The position numbers were made by a program, and so were the translations under genes. 64,000 nt of DNA from Lycorma delicatula (lineage: Eukaryota; Arthropoda; Insecta; Hemiptera; Fulgoridae). Every line of letters begins with the position of its first letter. Position 1 is the first letter of the stretch. Positions 33,880-42,499 of this stretch are shown piece after piece. The notes beneath the pieces are model-generated. The model searched no databases. It was not told the DNA's origin and saw only the letters and a program-made list of their open reading frames with translations. Location of the stretch: NCBI RefSeq assembly GCF_047948215.1, contig NC_134455.1:306484147-306548146 (forward strand). Reading direction: 5' to 3'.

Positions 33880-34330
33880 GTTCTTCTTATGGTGTAAGGC
33901 ATGCTGAGAAAGGAGTTTTTGAAATTTTGAGTTTAAAGGGTTAAAATGGAGTAACAATGAAATATATAGTTTTTTTTAGTCTGTAACAAGTGAAGATATC
34001 AACTTGATTTTTGGTGTGTGTAATCTTATGCGAATATAAAAATTAATTTCTGGATTTTTTAAATTTCGGAGTTTACAAGGTTAAAATGGGGTACCATTAA
34101 ATTTACTATTCTTTTAACTTCTCTAAACAAATGAATATCTATAATCAACTTGATTATAGATATCTTCATGTGAATATCTAAAAATCAATTTCAATATTTT
34201 TTTTGAAATTCGACCTTGAAAGAGGTGAAGTAAGGTAAAAATACTTCGAACAATGATTGCAAATTTTCCCTATTCCCGATTATACTAAGCAAGATATTCT
34301 TCAATATTTGGCTTGTAAATACTCTTCAGA
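33880..34330. repeat. Array 2 of the approximately 125-bp tandem repeat
   Basis: About three units share the same words as array 1 (TTTAAAGGGTTAAAATGGAG, ATCAACTTGATTTTTGGTG). The trailing segment CGATTATACTAAGCAAGATA also matches the end of array 1 near 33298, so both arrays ended in the same way before they diverged. Confidence 0.7.
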
Positions 34331-34353
34331 GTATTTGCAAACCAAATATATAT

Positions 34354-34360
<7 letters not shown>

Positions 34361-34398
<38 letters not shown>
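34361..34398. repeat. (TA)n microsatellite
   Basis: An uninterrupted TA dinucleotide tract directly follows array 2. Confidence 0.95.
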
Positions 34399-34399
<1 letters not shown>

Positions 34400-34401
<2 letters not shown>

Positions 34402-35235
34402 TGATAAATTTAGATAAAAGCATCCAATATGGTCTCTTAACTATCAATCATTTAACATTCTTTTTTTTATAATTACGTTTTTCAAACAATAAGAAAACAG
34501 TTAGAAATTAATAAAGTTATTTGAAATGAATTTCCCAGATTACTGTACGCACAGCTTATTAATAAAAATTCGCTAGAAAGAGAAACAAATCTCATAAGAG
34601 TTGATGGTATAAAATATTCCGCATGGGAGGAAACGTGTGAAAAACAATTGCTCCACAAAACATAAAAATGCTAGACAGATGTAGAGAAAGATTTCCAGAG
34701 AAAGGTATAACACGTTTATTTAAAAGAAAATATTGTGCATAGGAGGCTGTGTCGGTAATAAGTGATGATGAAAAAGAGAAATCACGCATAAAGATAGAAG
34801 GGACGTAAACCAAACGTATTTCAGAGAAAACAAAATCAGCGTCTTTCATAAGATATACCACTTTTTGAAACGTTACTCAAGTGTCTTTTTTTTCCAGCAT
34901 ATAAATTGGAATATTGGGAAAGTCCAAAATTTTTAATAGCTCTCTTGAGTTTTTACCGATTTATATAGAGCAAACAATTATTTATTTGTTATACTAGCGA
35001 AATTAATATTTTGAAGATTAAATAAATAATTTTTATCCTTATACGGTTTTACGTTGTCGTTTACAGTAAAATCGTAATAAATTTCCCTTCCAAATTTTAA
35101 TAATTTTATTGCATAATATTGTGAAATAAAGTTTTTATGAATCATCTGTTACTTATAGGAAGAAAATTAAAGTATTTACAAAATAAAATATGCATTTTTT
35201 ACTTTACCACTTAAAACGTATGTGTTAATATTGAT
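34400..35235. other. AT-rich DNA, nothing recognised
   Basis: No coding similarity. The open frame at 34592-34861 (-) is an unsupported reading. Confidence 0.5.
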
Positions 35236-35239
35236 TGAT

Positions 35240-35345
35240 ATTACCAGTGGAGAAATATAAGCTGACAGAAATTCAAATCCGGGACATTCTAGATAAAAGA
35301 TGAAAATCCTACCGCTTAGCAACGCAGAATAATGAAGTTTATTTA
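35240..35345 (-). mobile_element. Decayed SINE family 1, minus strand
   Basis: The minus strand reads TGCGTTGCTAAGCGGTAGGA (A-box region), ATCTTTTATCTAGAA, CCCGGATTTGAATTTC (B-box region) and CTGTCAGC, in family-1 order but with many substitutions. Confidence 0.6.
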
Positions 35346-35349
35346 AACA

Positions 35350-36075
35350 ATAACAAACAAAAAATCACAGTATAATTTTTTAAATAATCAATCAATAAAA
35401 TATAATAAAAAAAAATTTCATAGCCATCTTGCACAAATAAATTATCTCGGAATTAAGGGGAGTAAATATTTATTTTTGTACGAGATTAAGTCATTTTTTT
35501 GTTTTTATTTTTTTTTTTTTAGTTGAAGTAAATTGAATTGAAATATTTTTCCTAGTGCCGATTCGGCAATAAATGGAACTTCATTACTTTAAATGCAAGC
35601 AAGGCCTTTGTTCTTGGTTATATATTTTTTATCGAGGTGCGTCGCTAGTGCCCCCTCTGGCAAGTATGACAACTTGACAGTAGAAGTGACGACGCTACTT
35701 CTATAATCTTTAAAATACGGTTTTTCAATACCTTCCGTACTTCAAACTCATTTTATTAAATAACTAAGAGAGAATTTGGATATATGAATTGGTTTAAGAA
35801 ATCTGAATAAAAATGTAATCTACGTAAAACAGTTTTTCGATTAGCATGTTTGTTTTTTTTTGTTTTTTTTTTTTTATTGGAACGCATTAAATTTCTACAA
35901 TAACACTAAAAATATTCAAACTTCAGAAGTGGTCCGACCGAGATCAGCTAATTCTGACTGGTCAGGAATGGCTCAACCAATTATCATCGAATTTTAGCAT
36001 GCATATATAAATTTCACTGATGTAGTAATTTGGAGATTTTTGAGTCCCAAATTTTTATACATAGGCATATTACAT
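35350..36075. other. AT-rich DNA with a small GC-richer block
   Basis: Mostly T-rich. A short GC-richer segment at 35630-35700 shares GAGGTGCG with the 33.4-kb spacer. No gene was recognised. Confidence 0.45.
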
Positions 36076-36082
36076 TATCGCT

Positions 36083-36293
36083 GAATGGTTTCGACGGCAA
36101 GTGGTACTTACTAACCTTATGGTAACCCTGAAAAGGGTCCCATAAGGTCGATTGGCATCGACAGCTCTTTTTAATTACTAACTTTATGGTAGCCCTGAGA
36201 AGGGCTATTGTCGAATGGCTTTGACGGCTCGTAATTCATAACCTTGTGGTGGCCCTGAAAAGGGCCGTTTTTTCGTTAGCTCTGAGAAAAGTT
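36083..36293 (+). repeat. Tandem units each carrying a GNRA-loop / histone-type hairpin
   Basis: Three units start at 36083, 36150 and 36213 with GAATGGTTTCGACGGC-like words. Each holds a 16-nt hairpin: AACCCT-GAAA-AGGGTC (36124-36139), AGCCCT-GAGA-AGGGCT (36191-36206) and GGCCCT-GAAA-AGGGCC (36251-36266). A fourth, decayed hairpin is at 36278-36293. The outer pair changes in a compensating way (A-T to G-C), so pairing seems conserved. On the plus strand the loops are GNRA. On the minus strand the third reads exactly GGCCCTTTTCAGGGCC, matching the histone mRNA 3' stem-loop consensus. No histone coding sequence is next to it. Confidence 0.75.
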
Positions 36294-36545
36294 GTTGGGT
36301 CCGGACGCTGACCTCCGACGAAGTCGGGGCATTGTGGCTCGTCCATTAAAGTCAGACTGGGCTTTCCCTCAGCGGCAGTTAGTTCCCCACTACAGCGTGG
36401 CAGTGGTGGCCCCCAGAGCCCCGCAGTGTCGGGTCGGCGTCGGTCTCCTCCGCCAGCGCGGCCGAGGCGGTTCTCCCCGAGCAATCCCATGGTGGGCCGG
36501 CTACTGCTGCTGAGTTCGCCGACCAGGGCGATTGAAGCCCGGTGA
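36294..36545 (+). mobile_element. GC-rich 5'UTR-like repeat, copy 2
   Basis: This GC-rich block continues from the hairpin units: GGCATTGTGGCTCGTCCATT, then AGTTCCCCACTACAGCGTGG, CCCCAGAGCCCCGCAGTGTC, GGTCGGCGT and GGCCGAGGCGGTT. The same order occurs at 47.28-47.50 kb and, inverted, at 44.28-44.42 kb. Open frames across it on both strands are products of GC-richness and show no domain. I interpret it as the internal-promoter-type leader of a non-LTR element. Confidence 0.6.
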
Positions 36546-36546
36546 A

Positions 36547-36852
36547 CTTTCTTTCCTTTTTCCTTTTTAGCCTCCGGTAACTACCGTTTAGATAATACTT
36601 CAGAGGATGAATGAGGATTATATGTATGAGTGTAAATGAAGTGTAGTCTTGTACATTCTCAGTTCGACCATTCCTAAGATGTGTGGTTAATTGAAACCCA
36701 ACCAACAAAGAACACCGGTTATCCACGATCTAGTATTCAAATCCGTGTAAAAATAACTGGCTTAACTAGAACTTGAACGCTGGAACTCTTGACTTCCAAA
36801 TCAGTTGATTTGGGAAGACGCGTTCACCACTAGACCAACCCGGTTGGTTACC
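36547..36852 (-). mobile_element. tRNA-derived SINE family 2, minus strand
   Basis: The minus strand from about 36852 reads GGGTTGGTCTAGTGGTGAAC (A box), GGAAGTCAAGAGTTCCAGCG, B-box-like GTTCAAGTTC, then the body (ACCGGTGTTCTTTGTTGG, ACACATCTTAGGAATGGTCG) and ends GCCTCCGG...CTAAAAAGGAAAAAGG at the low-coordinate side. It matches the plus-strand copy at 50811-51118 along its full length and abuts the GC-rich repeat. Confidence 0.85.
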
Positions 36853-36854
36853 CG

Positions 36855-37535
36855 GTTCAGGTAACTGGTAGTTGGTTACTGGTAGGACCAGACAGTCATG
36901 ACTGTTTCACATTTTAACTGTGATCTTTAAAATGTTTAACATTCATGCAATAATTTTATCTCCTGATAATGGCTTTCAAGTAAGCCGAAAGATCTTGAGT
37001 TCATATCAATGTGCTGCTAAGGTGGACTTCATTAATTGTTAAATTATTTAATACATTTATTAAAGGTTTTGTTCAAACCTTAGACTTAAAAGGACCGTAG
37101 TGGGTATCCACTCACGCAGTCATTTTTTTTTTAACCAACATTATTGTTTTAAACTAACTTTAACAATAAAATCAATAACATAAATTGAAAATCTAATTAA
37201 TTAATTTTCATATATAAATTATGCATATATAAAAGTCGAATTACTTTAATATTACATTCGGCACACCTGCAAGTAGAATCTTTTAACGTTTCCGAAAATA
37301 AAAAAAAAACTAATAAAACCATGTAATTTTATTTAACTATAGTCGGTTTAGTAGTGGTGCGACCTAGCGTACTATTTAGAAAAGTATTTCATTTTCGGAC
37401 ACGACGTTTTGCTCTACAAAATTTGCATCACTGGTTTGGTGATGTAATATTCAAATTTCACGATTAAAATTTTCATACGAGGTAAATCAGCGCGAGAAGA
37501 CAACTTCTACAAAACGTTAACCTAGTCACTTCAAA
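36855..37535. other. Mixed DNA, nothing recognised
   Basis: A short GC-richer patch next to the SINE is followed by AT-rich DNA. If the downstream gag remnant once had a 5' LTR, it might lie here, but I cannot match this stretch to the LTR candidate at 38.5-39.0 kb. Confidence 0.35.
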
Positions 37536-37542
37536 TACGCAA

Positions 37543-38030
37543 ATGAATACAGGAAACAATGTCAGAATAAATCGCTACAATAATTCAACTAAAACCTTTA
37601 CCAAATGCTTTACTTTAAATCATAACAAACAATATAAAAGAAAAAATATCAGTTTTTATTCAAAATTTAACTTTAAACAATGTTCATTCTGTAATTCAAA
37701 TTATTACTTATATCAATGTAAGGAATTTTTAAACTTGTCCATTAATTATCGTAAAGCCTTTCTGGAAAATAATAATTGATATAATTCTCTGCGTCTGAGT
37801 AGTGGAATTGGAGTCCTCACTAACCAATGTTATAAAAAATCGATGTAAGACTTGTGCTAAAAAACATATTACACTCATCCATATAGAAAGATTTAATGAT
37901 TCTATATTAGAAAATAATAATAACTCTGAAATTAATACTTATTGTTTATCGAAGAATCAGTCACAAAGAAAAATTGGTAGAGTTCAATCATACATATCAT
38001 GTATTGACAATGTAATGAAAAAAAAATAAT
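37543..38030 (+). pseudogene. Bel/Pao-type LTR retrotransposon gag remnant (zinc-knuckle region)
   Basis: The plus strand gives KQCSFCNSNYYLYQCKEFLN and LSINYRKAFLENNN up to 37779, then in another frame RCKTCAKKHITLIHIERF near 37842-37890. The spacing CxxCxxxxxxxxxC, followed after about 30 residues by CxxCxKKH, is the characteristic gag end of Bel/Pao elements just before the protease. The linking knuckle (expected LCFNCL) is destroyed by substitutions and a stop near 37780. Further frames to 38520 are open in patches, but I do not recognise protease or RT, so the pol region is gone. Confidence 0.6.
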
Positions 38031-38544
38031 CGAAGGAAAGTTAAAAGAACATGATTCATGCTATTCTGGGCATCAACAAATCCAGATGAGTCGAACGTCG
38101 AAAGACATTTTATTATTGAGAAACCATAACCTAAGGTATCGATCAAACAATGTTAGAATAATAACAAAAAATAATGTTCACAATATTCTAAGAATAAACT
38201 AGATAATTCAAATATGCGATGATAATCATAACTATCTGTCGGAACGAGATAACAGTATTTATCAAAATAGATTGCGTAAGTTATCTCAAGAGAACATTCC
38301 TCATTCGAAGTATAAACATACACGGTATCTGAAAGGCGAAGACTCCTTTATAACCCTTAAAAAAGAGCGATTTGATTTTACAAAAACCTACGGATTCCAA
38401 CGAAAACCTTCAATTCACAACAAAGGAAATCGAGTGTACAAAAAACGAATCTTAACATTAATACAAACGCTAATATTATTGATAGTAATAATAAAAATAA
38501 AAATAAATTTTAATTTAAAATAAAATAAACATAAAATTTTTTGA

Positions 38545-39041
38545 TAGTAGAAAAAAATCATCTTTAGTATCCAATATTATATATTAAAATACTAACTGAA
38601 TTTTAACAAAATACATAATTATATCAAATATCATTTTATCCCCAATACTTAAGCAGCCTATATCATTAGGGTCAATATTAATTCTACACTCGGCTCCGTA
38701 CAGTTCACACAGCTCCTATCGAATGTACTCGGCTCCTGACGATTCAGCGGCTCCGTGTACTATATAAACCGGCTCCACACTATTCAGTCAGTCTTCTTCC
38801 ACCCTTCTTCTATCAATCTTCATGGACTCAATCTACAAACTTTAACAAAGTATCATTTATGGAATCATTAAAAGCATTTATACGCACTTGTATTATTCAT
38901 TCAAATATTAAAGGATCTTATCTAATTACGAAGTGATAAACGTCTATATTTATTTATTATTTGAACCAACGATAAGTACATAAAGAAATTACCCTAACCA
39001 AGATAACACACCAAGGCAGATATTAACTCGACGGTCCCAAC
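38545..39041 (+). promoter_or_regulatory. Candidate LTR with TATA box and initiator
   Basis: A TATA box (TATATAAA, 38761-38768) is followed about 25 bp downstream by an arthropod-type initiator (TTCAGTC, 38783-38789). GC-richer repeated words (CGGCTCC four times, at about 38691-38776) lie just upstream. The proposed right end is GTCCCAACA near 39034-39042. The left end near 38545 (TGATAG) is a guess. The position 3' of the Bel/Pao gag relic in the same orientation fits a 3' LTR after loss of pol. No second LTR was found to confirm the borders. Confidence 0.4.
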
Positions 39042-39049
39042 AAATCAAA

Positions 39050-39475
39050 CATAGAAAAAGCAAGTGAATTAAACATTTTAGCTCAAGTACTACCGTTAAA
39101 AATTTATACTTATTAAAGCTTAAATTTTATGAAAATCAAACAACACGATGGATTGCTCGTAAGTATATTGTACCTATCATGTTTGATCTATTTTAAGATG
39201 ATAAGAGTTTTCTTAATGAAACAACTTTATCTCATGAGGCTATTTTTCATTTCTCAACCAGTGTAAATAAATAAAATATCAAAACGGAGTTCGGAATCCT
39301 GAATTTCAATAGTGAGCACAAAAGAGTGATAGTCCAATTAGTAAATGGATAGCGTTGCTACTTAATCCTGCAGAGTTATCGGTCTATTTTTTTCGTTAAC
39401 GGCTATATTTACCTTGACACGATGAAAACTTTGAATATCTCACCCGCATGAATCACAACTTCATATTTTCCAGCG
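39050..39475. other. AT-rich DNA, nothing recognised
   Basis: No coding similarity or repeat copy was detected between the LTR candidate and the transposase fragment. Confidence 0.4.
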
Positions 39476-39479
39476 AGAT

Positions 39480-39760
39480 GGCACACAGACACAGTGGGTT
39501 TTTACAAGAATAATAAGATTCCTAAACAGTGGATTGATTATATTGCATCCTAGCCATCAGGCCACCGGATTTAATGCAACAGAATTTCTTTATGTGGGGT
39601 TTTATCAGAGATCTTGGATAAAACTCTGACGCTGAATATCTCGAAAATCTTCCCTTGCATTGCCAATACTGATGCGAATATGTAGCATCATACTTATGAA
39701 GACATAATATCATTTGGACAGTGTACGAGCTACCAATAAGCACGAATGATTGCTTTTGGT
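39480..39760 (+). pseudogene. C-terminal fragment of a Tc3/mariner-like transposase
   Basis: The plus strand reads IPKQWIDYIAS and WPSGH-like residues, then after a frameshift LMQQNFFMWGFIRDL near 39570-39615. The segment corresponds to the PDxxPxDFFxWG region that contains the last catalytic acidic residue of these transposases. LTLNISKIFPCIANTDANM and an HHTYED-like end follow. The key PD/LD positions are replaced, and stops interrupt. N-terminal and central domains are absent. Confidence 0.55.
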
Positions 39761-40071
39761 TTTAGTACATTTTTGTACAAAAGTTAATGTACGATTACTT
39801 TTTCTGCTTGGATAATAATTAAATTTTTGTGATCAATTTTTAGTAACTATTATGATTTTTTACATATTGTCTCCACCAATATGTAAATAATAATATTAGT
39901 AAATTTAAAAAACATATATTAAGGAGATTATTTCACTGAAAATTTTTAAATGCATGCATTTACAGCTTATAATTTTTAAATTAGATAGGTTAACAAACAG
40001 GAAATTCTTTGAGATTGAAAAATAAAAGCGGAAGACACTAAGAAGGCATGGGACTTCATCTAAACTGTCTA

Positions 40072-40076
<5 letters not shown>

Positions 40077-40122
<46 letters not shown>
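40077..40122. repeat. (TA)n microsatellite
   Basis: About 46 bp of uninterrupted TA dinucleotides. Confidence 0.95.
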
Positions 40123-40125
<3 letters not shown>

Positions 40126-40127
40126 TC

Positions 40128-40160
40128 TGGGTGTTCAACTTAAGAGAGACCATATCGCTT
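40128..40160 (+). repeat. Candidate terminal inverted repeat of a Tc3-like element
   Basis: TGGGTGTTCAACTTAAGAGA with the following GACCATATC resembles the complement of TTTTAAGTTGAAAACT near 47140-47155, at the outer side of the transposase relic at 45.9-47.0 kb. It lies just after a TA tract, which would fit a TA target. A matching right end was not located. Confidence 0.4.
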
Positions 40161-40566
40161 GGTTTAGTCTATAAATAATAGTTTATTGACAAACACTTGC
40201 ACGTAATAATCCTGTGGTCAGTTGGTAGTAGCTGATATGTCTTCTTTTTTTTCGAAATTGAGTTAAATGTATTTCCATATTCTCCTTCCAGACAATACAA
40301 TAAGGTGACAAATTCGTATGTCCACCAACAGTGGTTACTGAGATAAAAGCTGAGTTCTTTCCTCATTTGCTCATTTTTTTCTTATTTTGAAAGGTGGCAT
40401 AACTTTATAAGCCTTAAATATAATTTCGTAATTTCCTACTTTCCTTGTATTCCTGATAACATTATAAATATATACATAATATATAAATAATTATAGAATA
40501 ACTATTATATAGAACTATTAATTAATTAATAATAAAGAGTTTTTCATACAATAATAATAGAGAAAT

Positions 40567-42085
40567 AGTTTATAGGCTAAACAGATTAGTTTTTTATAAT
40601 CGTATATTAATAGTAATTTACTACTACCAATTGAAAAAACAATTAAAAATATAAAATTAGTTGTTTATTCTTATTTGGATAATAAGCGGTTAAATATGAA
40701 CTATTTTATACAAAGAGGAATGTGAGAAAAAAATGGATCGTTAGGAAAAACCAATACATTAAAACTCGTTATAACCAGGGTCAAAACACATACCATTCTT
40801 GCTGGTTACACACGGTTGTTCACCGTTTCCGAGTAAGTTTATTAATACTAATAAACTACTTCATTATTACCTGATATATTATTATTATATTACATTATTA
40901 TTTTCTATTAACTGAAATACGAGACAGACCTGAAAAAAAATTACAGTATATTAGACTTCTTATCAGAACTTTTTTTTTGTGTTTCTGACTTTATACTATA
41001 TTTTTGTTTTAGAAATAAATAGCATCAATGTAAATTTCTTTAAGTACGTTTAAGTAAGATTAATGGCAAAAATTAAAGTTTACAAACGATCTCCCCACCA
41101 TCTAAAACATCTATCTTCATTCATCCTGATCTGGATCCTGCACTGGACCAAGCTAATTTTCACTCTATCCGTCTATGTGCTTGATTACTTTAACTGCAAC
41201 AAGAAATGCGGCATTGTTAGTGCAGCTGTAAGCCGGTTTGGAGGGAAGTCATTCTGATTTTCCCAGTCTCATAGTCACTGATCTTCTTCACACATCGTAC
41301 AAGAAAATACAGAAATATTTCAGAAATGAAAATATACACTTCATATCAGAGATATAATGTTAAAACAACACGCTCACGCACCTCAATCTTTCATACATCA
41401 TACACGCAATTTTAGTTCGAAGTAACGAACATCAACAAGCACCATAAATATGCAGAACCGTAAATTATGAACGGAAATTCAAATATATATACTTATTTGT
41501 ATACAAATGTATATACTTTTAAACAGGGACCTAATCGAGACATACCCGACCGCTTCCAACATCGTAAAAAGCACTAAATTTGAAAATACTGGAGGCGTCA
41601 AAGTGCGTTAAAATCAGGTAGGCATAGGACATTAGGAATAAACAACTTATTTGCGTTAATGATAGTAAAAAGAAGGCCTCTAACGTTAACAAGAAGGCTT
41701 CTCTTAAACTGGCAATATCCAGAACAAGTTTACAAACGATTGAAAGGAATTTATGGTTAAGTTTCATTTCTTTATTCACTTCATCCAGAATTTGTTCATT
41801 CACAATTACCGAAGGTGATTGTGACAGATAGATGAAATTTTGTGTGAATTTATTATTCGTTGTTAAGCAGTTCCTCATCTCTCTACCTGCGTAACAGCCT
41901 ATTTTATTATATGAATTGAATAAACTATTGAGTAAATCTGTGAAAAATTGGTTTCTAAGTAAACCAATTAAGCAGACAAAATTCTCGAATGCCCAAATAC
42001 ATCTAATTTTTTGTAACCTATTTGGAATAGTGCCCATGCAAGTGTACACAAAATTAAGCTCTTTGTGTGTGTGTGTGTGTATTTA
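40567..42085 (+). repeat. Left arm of a large inverted repeat
   Basis: The segment recurs in inverted orientation at 47815-48812. The outer about 810 bp (40567-41378) match the right arm continuously, and the inner 41940-42075 match 47820-47945. The middle of this arm (about 41380-41935) is absent from the right arm. Over 41063-41257 I count 7 base differences in 195. The arm contains no recognised transposase and ends next to a (TG)n tract at 42065-42079, where the partner has (TA)n. Confidence 0.85.
41531..42049 (-). CDS. Hypothetical 172-codon open frame in the left arm
   Basis: This is one of the few long frames here that does not resemble a mobile-element protein. It reads MYTCMGTIPNRLQKIRCIWA, then FENFVCLIGLLRNQFFTDLL, and has a hydrophobic helical C-terminal half (LTLEAFFLLSLTQISCLFLM). 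The layout is loosely reminiscent of the N-terminal domain of NEPRO-like nucleolar proteins, but the similarity is too weak to name it. The inverted copy at 47.82-47.94 kb keeps the first 30 or so codons and then diverges, so the frame is not maintained there. It may be a captured host-gene fragment or a chance frame. Confidence 0.25.
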   Translation of the reverse strand: MYTCMGTIPNRLQKIRCIWAFENFVCLIGLLRNQFFTDLLNSLFNSYNKIGCYAGREMRNCLTTNNKFTQNFIYLSQSPSVIVNEQILDEVNKEMKLNHKFLSIVCKLVLDIASLREAFLLTLEAFFLLSLTQISCLFLMSYAYLILTHFDASSIFKFSAFYDVGSGRVCLD

Positions 42086-42109
42086 TATATAAAATAAGAA
42101 TTAAACTCT

Positions 42110-42495
42110 ATTCCTTCGTTACACAAATAGAAAAAGACTAAATTAGTTAGAAAATTTTTTAATGCAATTCATTAGGTCAACAACCAAACAAACAAAAAAA
42201 CAAAAGCAGCAAACCTCGAAATTTTTTGTCCAAGATGTAGGACTTTATATCAAGACAAACCACAAATGACAAAAAACCACACCAGTAAACACCCATAACC
42301 CCCCTCCCATCTCCAAATCTAATAAAAACCAAAACCCCCACTACTAAAAATGTTATCATTTTCATAGACACTCCCACCACCAATGATAACATTAAGTTGC
42401 AACCCAAAACAAAAAATACTGATCCTAAATTAAAAAACCAAATCTACACAAAATAAAACTAAAACCAACATATAACCAATAATACACAACCCATT
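42110..42495. other. A/C-rich strand-asymmetric DNA at a PLE edge
   Basis: The plus strand is almost free of G over 42240-42480 (for example ACCCCCCTCCCATCTCC). A perfect 12-bp inverted repeat, AATGTTATCATT/AATGATAACATT, lies at 42349-42360 and 42382-42393. It directly follows the PLE endonuclease end in minus-strand sense and may be its 3' untranslated part. Confidence 0.4.
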
Positions 42496-42499
42496 TTTA

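Noticed and set aside
32875..34330. CRISPR-like array
   Set aside because: The units are degenerate, lack unique spacers between constant repeats, and lie in animal DNA.
36251..36266. A histone gene, because of the perfect stem-loop on the minus strand
   Set aside because: The sequence upstream on the minus strand does not encode any histone; the motif is part of a tandem unit in a repeat.
36236..36726. Two minus-strand open frames of 84 and 115 codons
   Set aside because: The first spans the GC-rich leader and the hairpin; the second runs across a SINE and the leader, so its frame is accidental.
40169..40366. Minus-strand 65-codon frame as a transposase N-terminus
   Set aside because: The similarity to a transposase helix-turn-helix is too weak; only the neighbouring terminal-repeat-like word is retained as a candidate.
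41063..41257. 64-codon frame kept open in both inverted-repeat arms
   Set aside because: The base differences between the arms change residues as often as they are silent, and no domain is recognisable; shared ancestry alone explains the open frame.
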